DNA of 7,764 nt, taken from the NCBI GenBank assembly GCA_035477595.1, contig DATIKM010000043.1:1-7764 (forward strand), read 5' to 3'. The stretch comes from DATIKM01 sp035477595 (GTDB lineage Bacteria; Armatimonadota; Chthonomonadetes; Chthonomonadales; CAJBBX01). The notes under the pieces were generated by a model. The model had not been told where the DNA came from. It did not search any database and saw only the letters and a program-made list of their open reading frames with translations. Position numbers and translations under genes: made by a program. Below are positions 1 to 6,973 of this stretch, piece by piece; positions within the stretch are counted from its first letter, which is position 1; every line of letters starts with the position of its first letter.

Positions 1-1838
1 CCCACCGACGGTGAGCCATGGACCGGACCCATGGGGCCGACCTGCGGAACCGCAGCCAACTCGGCGAGACTGCCCGTGTAACCGTCAGGGCCCGGATGGA
101 ACGCGCTCAGTCCGTTCCGCGGATCGATCGCCACAACCCTGCCGCCTTGGCCCGTGTTCACGCCCACGAAGAGAACGCCCTCGCTCCACGCGGGGGCCGG
201 TATGGGCAACCGCGACGCTGCTTCGATGCCGAAGTCCTGAGCGCCACTCACCCGAACCACCCAGTCGGCGACGGTCGCCGGTGCGAGCGGCATGCCAGGC
301 GCATTCGCCGCGCGCGGCAACGCCCTCACCGCGACCACCGTGCCGTCGGACAGCGTGACCACCACGAGCTCTCGCTGGTTGAAGGGGGCCAGCGGGACGC
401 TCGGCGCAGGCCCAACGGAGGGCCCGCCCGACCCGAAGTTCGGGTCGTAGAACTCCACCACCGTTGGCGCAGAAGCGCCGGTGGCCCCAGGGCTGATCGT
501 CCTGAGGTCGAAGCTCCAGAGCTCATCGAAGCCGGCGCCGGGCGGATCGGGCCGCCCGTCGTCGGTGTTGCCGTTACCGTCCAGATCGAGCGCCGGATGC
601 GTCTTGTAGGCCCGCAGCACCAGGTTGCCGTCCACCACGTACACGCAGTGGCGGAAGAACGCCACTCCTCCTACCCGGCTGTCCGCACGGGGCGCCACGT
701 CCTGCCACTTGGGCTCCAGGCGCGCTGCGATCCGATCCGACGTGGCGCCGGTCCGCCGCACGTTCGTGCGCCCGGTCATGTGCGCGGTGGCCCATGCCGC
801 GATGTTGTATGCGAACTTCAGGTCCGCGGGACGCGCTCCGATGAGCACGTCTCCGCTAACCGCGCCGCTGTTGCCGCCGTAGCCGACGTTCACCCCGCCA
901 ACGTAGTCGTTGATCGCGCACGCCGAGTCCTGGCTGGAGACTACGAGGCGACCGGCGCCCACCTGCCCTGCAAGCACGTAGGCGCGCCAGTTCGCGTGAG
1001 GCACCGTGGGGCTGATCGGGGCGTACCCGCGGGTGTTCCAGATGATCGGTACGAGCGTGTGGCCGCCAGGAACTGGACGGTTAGCCGCTGACGCGTCGAA
1101 CAGCCAGTAGTCGTTGACGAACTTGTCGCCGAATTGCTGGATCTCCTGGGGCGTCAGCACATACGGGTAGGCCAGCAGCGGGTGGTTCGGCGTCGCGATC
1201 ACCGCCTGCGCGTCCGGGTTTCTGCCGCTATTGAACTGGATGTCGAACAGGAACGGCGAGTGCGGGGCGAATGAGAACCCGCCGCAGTTGTCGAGCCACA
1301 GAGTGCCGCCGCCGTCGATGAACCGCAGCAGCTTCTCCCGCTGCTCCGCGGAGAACGCGACGTTCGTCCGGTGCGTGTGGATCAGCAGGAGGTCGAACTC
1401 GCGCAGGTCGTCCGGCGACAGGTTATCGAGATTGACTTCCCAGTAGGCGCCTAGATTCTTGGTGACACGAGCGCCGACGCGGAACACCTGCGAGACCGGG
1501 CTCGCAGGGTCAAAGGCGGGGTCGTACGCGCCCAGCCGCGCCCGTCGCTGCCACCGCTGGTAGATGTCAGCCGTGATCACGGGCGGCGCCAGCGGGTTCA
1601 TGAACTCCATGCCCAGCGGCTTCAGGTCGGTGCGCGAGTCCAGCACGTAGAACACGTGCGGGTCCGGGTTCTCAGGCCCCGCGTTCCCGATGTCCAGCGC
1701 GCTGCTCACAAGGATTCCAGCGCGCACGATCCTCCGCTCACTGGAGTAGGTGAACGCGTCGGCGTGCGACCGTTGCACCGCCGCTGAGAAGACCATGGCG
1801 AGCGCCGGAACGACCAGCACGGGAAGTTTTATTCTCAT
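1..1838 (-). CDS. Secreted protein: GATase-like (DUF4159-like) domain plus beta-propeller, PilY1-like position; 3' end missing
   Basis: The frame opens at the ATG at 1838 and stays open for 612 codons to the left edge, so the C-terminus is missing. Residues 1-28 form a signal peptide (MRIK, a hydrophobic stretch LPVLVVPALAMVFSAAV, probable cut after SHADA). Residues about 125-350 look like a class I glutamine-amidotransferase or ThuA/DUF4159-type fold: 'FDLLLIHTHRTN' at 148-159, 'LLRFIDGGGTLWLDNCGG' at 170-187, 'GAGRLVVSSQDSA' at 294-306 and a closing 'FAYNIAAWA' helix at 342-350. From about 385 onward blade-like strands appear ('VYVVDGNLVLRAYK', 'LVVVTLSDGTVVAVRA', 'GVLFVGVNTG...GRVVAIDPRNG'), typical of PQQ-like beta-propellers. 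A calcium-loop-like DLDGNGNTDD lies at 418-427. A weak GGA lies 7 bases before the start. The position after PilW- and PilX-like genes suggests a PilY1-like tip or adhesin role (inference). Domain names are by eye; the enzymatic status of the first domain is unknown. Confidence 0.85.
   Translation of the reverse strand, partial: MRIKLPVLVVPALAMVFSAAVQRSHADAFTYSSERRIVRAGILVSSALDIGNAGPENPDPHVFYVLDSRTDLKPLGMEFMNPLAPPVITADIYQRWQRRARLGAYDPAFDPASPVSQVFRVGARVTKNLGAYWEVNLDNLSPDDLREFDLLLIHTHRTNVAFSAEQREKLLRFIDGGGTLWLDNCGGFSFAPHSPFLFDIQFNSGRNPDAQAVIATPNHPLLAYPYVLTPQEIQQFGDKFVNDYWLFDASAANRPVPGGHTLVPIIWNTRGYAPISPTVPHANWRAYVLAGQVGAGRLVVSSQDSACAINDYVGGVNVGYGGNSGAVSGDVLIGARPADLKFAYNIAAWATAHMTGRTNVRRTGATSDRIAARLEPKWQDVAPRADSRVGGVAFFRHCVYVVDGNLVLRAYKTHPALDLDGNGNTDDGRPDPPGAGFDELWSFDLRTISPGATGASAPTVVEFYDPNFGSGGPSVGPAPSVPLAPFNQRELVVVTLSDGTVVAVRALPRAANAPGMPLAPATVADWVVRVSGAQDFGIEAASRLPIPAPAWSEGVLFVGVNTGQGGRVVAIDPRNGLSAFHPGPDGYTGSLAELAAVPQVGPMGPVHGSPSV
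558..587 (-). other. Calcium-binding-loop-like motif inside the beta-propeller domain
   Basis: Residues 418-427 of the propeller protein read DLDGNGNTDD, with acidic or amide side chains at loop positions 1, 3, 5, 7 and 9 and glycine at position 6. This is the usual DxDxNG pattern of EF-hand-like or thrombospondin-type calcium loops. It sits between a strand (VYVVDGNLVLRAYK) and the next one (ELWSFDL), so it would be a loop within a blade. PilY1 of Pseudomonas also carries a calcium site in its propeller. Metal binding here is inferred from the motif only. Confidence 0.55.
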
Positions 1839-1859
1839 AGCAGCATCCGTGAACTGCGC

Positions 1860-1880
1860 ACGCCGCCGGCGGACCGGCGT
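1860..1880 (-). other. Hairpin upstream of the propeller gene start
   Basis: ACGCCG pairs with CGGCGT across a 9-base loop; an alternative register GCCGG/CCGGC with a 4-base loop is nested inside it. It lies about 21 bases before the ATG at 1838, in what would be the leader of the propeller gene mRNA. It could affect ribosome access, but no regulator or partner sequence is visible. Confidence 0.25.
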
Positions 1881-1922
1881 CTCACGCTCTCGATGGCTCC
1901 CCCGCTTCGCGGCCGACCGGGG

Positions 1923-1940
1923 CGCCGAGCATATTCGGCG
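1923..1940 (-). other. Hairpin five bases after the PilX-like stop codon
   Basis: CGCCGA pairs with TCGGCG across a 6-base loop, giving six perfect G/C-rich pairs. It starts 5 bases past the TAA of the PilX-like gene in the direction of transcription. The position fits a weak terminator or a 3'-end-stabilising structure. No U-tract follows, so termination is not demonstrated, and a 6-bp stem can arise by chance in DNA this G+C-rich. Confidence 0.35.
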
Positions 1941-1945
1941 GGCCC

Positions 1946-4900
1946 TTACAGGCCCGTCAGCCGCTCCTCGCCGATGTAGATGAAGCCAGGTGACACAGGC
2001 AGCCGCGGTATCGGCGGCAGGTAGCGCCCAAACTCGTCCTGTCGGAACGTGCCAGCAGCGCTGTGCGCCCACCGCCCTGGTGGAGCAGGCAACGGCTGCG
2101 GTGTGAACGTGTACGATGGAAAGGGGGCGAGGAGAGCCGGGTCAAACAGGAACCGCAGGCCGCGCGTAATACCTCCCACGCCATGTCCCACGCTCGCAAA
2201 CCAGTCGCGCTCCGCGCTCGTGCGCTGGTCCGGCCCATTCCCCCCCACCTCGTCCACAAAGGCGTGCGCCCGCGGCACCTCGATGGTGGACGATCCGTGC
2301 CTGTCCGGAATGTAGCCCCAGAGCTGCATCCATGCCGCCTGGTCCGCGATCGAGGCCGTCCGGTTCTCCGAAATCGCGCCCACGATGGTGATCCGGCAAG
2401 CCACGGGCTCGTTGAAGAACGGGAACATCGGGTTCGTGCCCGGCGGCCGGATCAACGCGCCCGACGGGAAGCCCAGCGCTGCCGCGCGGCGTACGGCTGC
2501 ATCGCGCGTGTCCGCCGGGTTCGTGTTCATCGGGTAGCCCGGCACCACGAAGAACGAGCCCGTCTGCGCGTAGATCACCGCCTCGATGCGCACATCCTTG
2601 GGCACCACGGCAGCGCGCGAGAACAGGTAGTCCTGTACCCCCATCCCGCCGGTGAAGCTCAGGTCCACCTGCGGCCGGAGCGTGTTGCGCGCACCGGCGG
2701 CCGTAAACCACTGGTACTGCACCTGATCGAACGGACTCGATGGCGACGGCGGCGTTGGGTAGAGCGGAAACACCGCGTTCTCGAACAGGTCTGAGCCCTG
2801 GATCGCGTTCGTCAGGGCGTACACGGTGGGCGGCGGGTTCAGCGCCGAGAACGGTTGCGCGTTGTTGTTGAACGCATAGAGCGGATGGCGGCCCACCGGC
2901 GGCAGCGCCTCGTTGATCAGAAGGTTCAGGTAGGTCAAGCCGGGCGCCGTGCCGTGTCGCAGGAGCAGATACTGCTGGCCATAGACGCTGGCATCGTCGC
3001 CCTGCAGGAAGTCGAGCGTGAATGGCGGCGTTCGGGACGGCTCGTCGAGGGCCACATTGGTGTGGAACGGCGGTGCCTCGTCCTGGTTGGTGCTCGCGTA
3101 GGGCATCGCCTTGTTCGGCGAAAGGAACATGGTGGTGTTGACCACCACGTAGTTCTGCGCCAGCAGCCCGATCATCGACTCCGGCTGCTCGCGGACCAGG
3201 CTTCCCTCGATGTAGATGTTGCCCGCCGACACGATGTTCATCGCTGGCGGGTTCACGCTCGCCCGGATATCGGCGGGGCTCATCGCGTCAGGGTCGCCGC
3301 TCTGTACGCGGATCGGGATGTTCTGACGCGAGGGCAGGAGACCGCGAACCCGGACGTTGCCCTCCGCAAAGACCACCCCATTGAACGGCGGCAGGAACCG
3401 ATCCACATCGGCGTCGCTGAGGCCATGCTCTCGGGTCAGGAACCGCCGGAAGGGCTCGTTGTCCAGCTTCAGCACGGGCTTCTGGCCCGCGGGCTTATAG
3501 ATAAAGAAGCCGAAGACCTGTTCGCGGAGCGCGACGGCGCCGCTCGGGTCGCGGAATGGACGGTCGTTCGCGTCTCGCACCATGCGGAATCCCGGCCGCG
3601 CCACGAAGCGCCCGGGCAGAGCGGCGCCATCTTGCCCGCGCTCCTGCATGACCGGGTAGCCGAACTCGATGTAGACTCCCGGCGGCACGAAATGGGGGCC
3701 GTTCCAGAACGGAGTGTGAGGACCTGGCTGCAGCCAGATGCTGCGCAGGGACTGGCCGCCGGCGACGTTCAGCGTCTCGCGCTCGGTGTTATTGAAGTTG
3801 TCGACGTAGATGCCCTGGCCCAGCCCATACCGCCCGGTGTTGAAGCTGCTGCCGTTCGAGCGGGTCAGCCACACGCCGGAATCGCGGGTGCCCGCCCTGT
3901 ACCGCGTCACCCCCGTCGCCGGGTCGGCAACAGCGTCGATCGCGGGGGGGTTGATGCGGACCGCACTCCGCCCCCATCCCTCGGCATCGGGCACGCCAGC
4001 GTTGTCCACCAGTACGCCGCCGAACGTAGAGAACGCGGGGTTGCCACCGGCGGTCTCCGTGCTCCCGAAGATCATGTGCTCACCAGGCTGATCGACGCGC
4101 TCGAGACGCGGCCTGCCCGCGGCGGCCTGGTTCGCGTTGTCCACGATCACCGGCCCCGCAGCCGTTACCCTCTCGTGCAGCGCGGGATTGAGCGCGAGCA
4201 CCACGTTATCGAGCAGGCGCAGGGGCCCGTTCACGTGGATCGGGTAGCCCACGCGCAGCAGTGGCCCAGTGGCTCCTGGCGCCCGAACGGGCAGGTCGCC
4301 GAGCTGCATCTGCACCGGCACGCCGATCGGCGGCACGCCAATCGCCGCCTCAAACTTGCTTTCCCGGTGGAAGTTCGTGACGAAGCGACCGAAGTCCGTG
4401 AGCCCGACCGTCTTGTAGCCCACAAGCTCCCGGCGCAGTCTGGGGGCGAAGCCCGTGATCGGGTCGACAAACGTCGTCGGATCGTCTACGTCCAGCTCGC
4501 CGGTTCGGCCAACCGCGCTAACGCGGATGAACCTGCCCAGCGGGTTGGCGGGGTCTGGCACGTGGTCCACGCGGATCAGCGCACGCCCGCCCGGCAGCAT
4601 CACGCGAGAGTAGCCATCGCGCAGCCAGAGGCGGTCGGGGTCCGCCTGGAACAGACGCAGCATCCGCACGTAGTCCGGATCCGAAGGGTCCGGTTCGCGC
4701 GCCGGCGGCTCCGGGCGCCAGTCTGCGCCCTCCGGGCTGTGCTGCAGGAAGTGGCCCGCATAGTGGATGCCAGCGTTCGCGAGTTGCGTGGCCTTCTGAG
4801 TGTCCCGCGCGCGTCCGGTGTTCAGCAGGTTGCGGGCGACCATCCCCACGAAGATGGCGCCTAGGAAGAGCAAGACGAACATCACGACGATGGCCACGAC

Positions 4901-4987
4901 GAGCGACTGGCCGCGGCTTCTCCGGCCACAGCGCAGCCCCTCGAGGCGGACGCAGTCGCCCCTAACCGTCGCGTAACTCGTATCCAT
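1946..4987 (-). CDS. Very large PilX-like (pilus assembly PilX N-terminal type) membrane-anchored protein
   Basis: From the ATG at 4987 this encodes 1013 residues ending in TAA at 1946-1948. A basic leader (GRRSRG) precedes a single hydrophobic helix at about residues 28-50 (SLVVAIVVMFVLLFLGAIFVG), the arrangement of PilX/GspK-type prepilins, which lack the usual Glu at position 5. 'QLANAGIHYAGHFL' (68-81) continues the N-terminal helix. A 'YKTVGLTDFGRFVTN' segment lies at about 191-205. The long exported part is beta-rich: 'FNGVVFAEGNVRVRGLLP' (535-552), 'NIVSAGNIYIEGSLVRE' (584-600), 'SMIGLLAQNYVVVN' (604-617), 'VRIEAVIYAQTGSFFVVPG' (799-817) and 'CRITIVGAISEN' (864-875). These resemble large PilX-family and DUF4900-like proteins. 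The frame extends upstream to 5116, overlapping the previous gene; ATGs at 5032 and 4987 avoid the overlap. I prefer 4987 because GGGAG lies 10 bases before it and the leader is shorter. Likely a minor or tip pilin subunit; the substrate is unknown. Confidence 0.85.
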   Translation of the reverse strand: MDTSYATVRGDCVRLEGLRCGRRSRGQSLVVAIVVMFVLLFLGAIFVGMVARNLLNTGRARDTQKATQLANAGIHYAGHFLQHSPEGADWRPEPPAREPDPSDPDYVRMLRLFQADPDRLWLRDGYSRVMLPGGRALIRVDHVPDPANPLGRFIRVSAVGRTGELDVDDPTTFVDPITGFAPRLRRELVGYKTVGLTDFGRFVTNFHRESKFEAAIGVPPIGVPVQMQLGDLPVRAPGATGPLLRVGYPIHVNGPLRLLDNVVLALNPALHERVTAAGPVIVDNANQAAAGRPRLERVDQPGEHMIFGSTETAGGNPAFSTFGGVLVDNAGVPDAEGWGRSAVRINPPAIDAVADPATGVTRYRAGTRDSGVWLTRSNGSSFNTGRYGLGQGIYVDNFNNTERETLNVAGGQSLRSIWLQPGPHTPFWNGPHFVPPGVYIEFGYPVMQERGQDGAALPGRFVARPGFRMVRDANDRPFRDPSGAVALREQVFGFFIYKPAGQKPVLKLDNEPFRRFLTREHGLSDADVDRFLPPFNGVVFAEGNVRVRGLLPSRQNIPIRVQSGDPDAMSPADIRASVNPPAMNIVSAGNIYIEGSLVREQPESMIGLLAQNYVVVNTTMFLSPNKAMPYASTNQDEAPPFHTNVALDEPSRTPPFTLDFLQGDDASVYGQQYLLLRHGTAPGLTYLNLLINEALPPVGRHPLYAFNNNAQPFSALNPPPTVYALTNAIQGSDLFENAVFPLYPTPPSPSSPFDQVQYQWFTAAGARNTLRPQVDLSFTGGMGVQDYLFSRAAVVPKDVRIEAVIYAQTGSFFVVPGYPMNTNPADTRDAAVRRAAALGFPSGALIRPPGTNPMFPFFNEPVACRITIVGAISENRTASIADQAAWMQLWGYIPDRHGSSTIEVPRAHAFVDEVGGNGPDQRTSAERDWFASVGHGVGGITRGLRFLFDPALLAPFPSYTFTPQPLPAPPGRWAHSAAGTFRQDEFGRYLPPIPRLPVSPGFIYIGEERLTGL

Positions 4988-4997
4988 GCTCTTCACG

Positions 4998-5002
4998 CTC
5001 CC
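4998..5002 (-). promoter_or_regulatory. Probable ribosome binding site of the PilX-like gene
   Basis: GGGAG on the minus strand ends 10 bases before the ATG at 4987. No comparable purine-rich site precedes the alternative ATG at 5032, which is why 4987 is preferred. The spacing is at the long end of normal. Confidence 0.4.
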
Positions 5003-5042
5003 ACCCACGCCCGAACGCCGGATATCACGCATAGCCGCACCG

Positions 5043-6971
5043 CTACCGCTGGAGGTTGCGCACATGGATGCGCTGAGCCAGCGTGACCTGCTGCGGCTGC
5101 CCCGACCGCGGGTCATAGAGACGCACGCCCACCGAGAGGTTCATCAACTGGCGCGTCAGGTAGTCCGCCTTCACGGCGTCGGTGGGCAGGTTGTTCTGCA
5201 ACTGGTACGTGACGGTAATGGGCACATCCGGCCCGGCGACGCCGTCCTGGTCGAGCCGCGGCAGCGAGTTGGTGACGCCTGGCATGTCCGGCCGGCTGTT
5301 GAACACCACCGTCCCCCGTCGCTGCATCGGGTCCGTGAGATCCACGGCGTTGCGGATGTCCGTGTAGTTGATCATGTACTCGTTCAGGCCGAGCGACATG
5401 GGACCGCGGCCGCGCGGCACACGCGTGTAGACGGTCTCACGGCCGTAGTTCGGCCCCGGGCGCTGATCCGGACCGCGCACCACTTCGGACCCCGGCACAA
5501 TGCTCGCATTGGGGATCGCAAAGAGCGGCGACATACGCCCGTCGGAGAGAAGACCCGTAACGGGATCGCCCGCCAGGCTCACGAACCGATATGCGTTGAG
5601 GGGCCCGCCGGCCTGAACGATGAGGTCGTAACGCTGGTTCGCCTCCGCCGGGTCGAAGCGTGAGGGGACGTGATTGCCCCTGCCGTCATGCAGAAAGATC
5701 GAGTCCGGGAACGCGAAGCCCACCGCCCCCTTCTGCGGGTTCACGGTGAACATTATCTCCGGGGTGTCTCCGGGCGCCAGGAGGGGATTGGCGGGGTTGA
5801 AGCGCGCACTGCGGTCCAGGGTCACTCTCCACTCCCTCGTGCCGACGTCGAAGGTGGCCTCCTGATACCGTATGTCGCCGATGCCCGTGTAGAGGAAGTA
5901 CCGCAGGGGGTTCGCGTCAAGCGCGCTGCGGAAGACGTACACGCGGTAGGGCGTCGTCCAGTGCCCGTAGGTCTCCCAGAACGCGCTCGGGGCCACGTCG
6001 GGCGCCTCGTTGCCTGTGTCGCCCGTCTGGCTCGGAGCCCCAGACTCGCTGCCTACGAAGCTCGGCTGGAACCGCACCAGTGGGCTCACCCGGCCGTAGT
6101 CCGGACTGCCATCCGCACGAATAGGGACGGCGACCATGTCCGCTCGATCCGGCGGCACCAGAGGCGTGGAGGCCGCGCGCCAGTTCTCGCTGAAGTTCGC
6201 CGCGCCGTCCCGGTTCAGATCGCGCCAGCCCGGGTACGCCGCCGAGGCGACCCCGTTGTCATAGAAGAAGTTGGCGTCATACAGCACGGGTCGCCCGCCG
6301 GGGCCCGTCCTGAACAGCCGCCCGTCGACCTGGCCGTTCGGCAGGTAGGGCGACACGACCGCCCTGTACAGCAGCACGGTGTTGTGCAGTTCGGCAGGGA
6401 CCGTGCCCAGGTCATGGAAGCGGTTCCGGTAGACCCGGTTCACGCCGTTGACAACCATGGGCCTGCCCGTCGTTCCGCCGGGATCGTCCTCCGAGCCGTT
6501 GTAGCGGAGGCCGAGGAAGTAGCGCACGATGACGCGCCCTGGACGCACCGGCAGCGCGACGGGCCCGCGGTTGATCGCCAGCCCGGTCGTCGGGTCGATG
6601 TTCGCCGGGTCGAGACCAATCATCTGATCGTTGACATGCGCCGGCGGCACCAGGTCGAGCATTGCGAAGGGAATCTGGACAACCTCGGGGGCGCCGCCCC
6701 CTGCGCCTTCGATCCACAGGTTCACCGCGGAGCCGCTGTTGTCGAACACGAACGCGCCGTCCGACACCTGGCGCTGCATGGTCTCCATCACGGTGCGCGC
6801 CGTGTCCTGAGCCAGGATCTGCAGGCGCGCACGGTTCGTGAGGTTAAAGCCCTGAACGAGCGGGCCAAAGATCAGGCCCAGCAGGATGGCCGTGATCGCC
6901 ATCACCACTAGCAGCTCGACCAAGGTGAAAGCACGCGGGTGCGCTGGATTCCTCGCAGTCATCACGCTCAT
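5043..6971 (-). CDS. Type IV prepilin-like protein, PilW/GspJ kind, unusually long
   Basis: From the ATG at 6971 this gives 642 residues ending in TAG at 5043-5045. The N-terminus is a textbook prepilin: short leader, then A|FTLVELLVVMAITAILLGLIFG, with cleavage expected after Ala14 and Glu at mature position 5. The helix continues through 'RARLQILAQDTARTVMETMQRQV', as in PilW/GspJ minor pilins. The body is beta-rich and ends 'LSVGVRLYDPRSG...RIHVRN', resembling the C-terminal strands of that family. PilW and GspJ proteins are usually some 200-350 residues, so this has extra domains. A full EF-hand-like loop, DLNRDGAANFSE, occupies residues 251-262. An in-frame GTG at 7073 would add 34 residues, but that extension is Gly/Arg-rich and would make an atypically long leader; ATG at 6962 is a third option. 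It would be processed by a prepilin peptidase and built into an inner-membrane-based filament (family knowledge). Confidence 0.88.
   Translation of the reverse strand: MSVMTARNPAHPRAFTLVELLVVMAITAILLGLIFGPLVQGFNLTNRARLQILAQDTARTVMETMQRQVSDGAFVFDNSGSAVNLWIEGAGGGAPEVVQIPFAMLDLVPPAHVNDQMIGLDPANIDPTTGLAINRGPVALPVRPGRVIVRYFLGLRYNGSEDDPGGTTGRPMVVNGVNRVYRNRFHDLGTVPAELHNTVLLYRAVVSPYLPNGQVDGRLFRTGPGGRPVLYDANFFYDNGVASAAYPGWRDLNRDGAANFSENWRAASTPLVPPDRADMVAVPIRADGSPDYGRVSPLVRFQPSFVGSESGAPSQTGDTGNEAPDVAPSAFWETYGHWTTPYRVYVFRSALDANPLRYFLYTGIGDIRYQEATFDVGTREWRVTLDRSARFNPANPLLAPGDTPEIMFTVNPQKGAVGFAFPDSIFLHDGRGNHVPSRFDPAEANQRYDLIVQAGGPLNAYRFVSLAGDPVTGLLSDGRMSPLFAIPNASIVPGSEVVRGPDQRPGPNYGRETVYTRVPRGRGPMSLGLNEYMINYTDIRNAVDLTDPMQRRGTVVFNSRPDMPGVTNSLPRLDQDGVAGPDVPITVTYQLQNNLPTDAVKADYLTRQLMNLSVGVRLYDPRSGQPQQVTLAQRIHVRNLQR
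6186..6221 (-). other. EF-hand-like calcium loop within the PilW-like protein
   Basis: Residues 251-262 read DLNRDGAANFSE. Asp1, Asn3, Asp5, Gly6, Asn9 and Glu12 fit the canonical 12-residue EF-hand calcium loop at every key position. It follows 'FFYDNGVASAAYPGW' and may be a single loop of the dockerin or thrombospondin type rather than a paired EF-hand. Calcium binding is inferred from the motif. Confidence 0.55.
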
Positions 6972-6973
6972 CG

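Larger units (their letters stand above)
1839..1945 (-). promoter_or_regulatory. Gap between the PilX-like and propeller genes, with two short hairpins
   Basis: These 107 bases are the longest non-coding stretch between the chosen starts and stops, apart from a similar-sized stretch upstream of the PilW-like start. I see no convincing -35/-10 promoter; the only A+T-rich piece, around AATATG, is a hairpin loop. No run of T follows either hairpin on the minus strand, so a classical intrinsic terminator is not supported. The gap probably allows transcription to continue into the propeller gene, with possible damping or RNA processing (inference). Confidence 0.35.

Noticed and set aside
18..1091. 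Plus-strand open frame of 357 codons
   Set aside because: Antisense to the propeller gene, whose minus-strand translation has a signal peptide and clear domains; the plus-strand product has neither.
1835..1846. Three-codon upstream frame (Met-Leu-Leu-stop) whose TGA overlaps the ATG of the propeller gene
   Set aside because: An ATGA overlap can signal translational coupling, but a frame this short with no clear ribosome site of its own is most likely chance.
1923..1940. Intrinsic terminator after the PilX-like gene
   Set aside because: The stem is only 6 bp and no T-run follows on the minus strand; kept only as a hairpin.
2855..4864. Plus-strand open frame of 669 codons
   Set aside because: It lies wholly antisense to the PilX-like gene, is dominated by Arg, His and Val, has no recognisable motif, and is the expected opposite-strand shadow in G+C-rich DNA.
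4988..5116. Upstream extension of the PilX-like frame
   Set aside because: The most upstream start would overlap the PilW-like gene by over 70 bases and add a Ser/Arg-rich stretch unlike a prepilin leader; starts at 5032 or 4987 are more plausible.
5670..6911. Plus-strand open frame of 413 codons
   Set aside because: Antisense to the PilW-like gene, with the same Arg/His-rich shadow composition and no domain.
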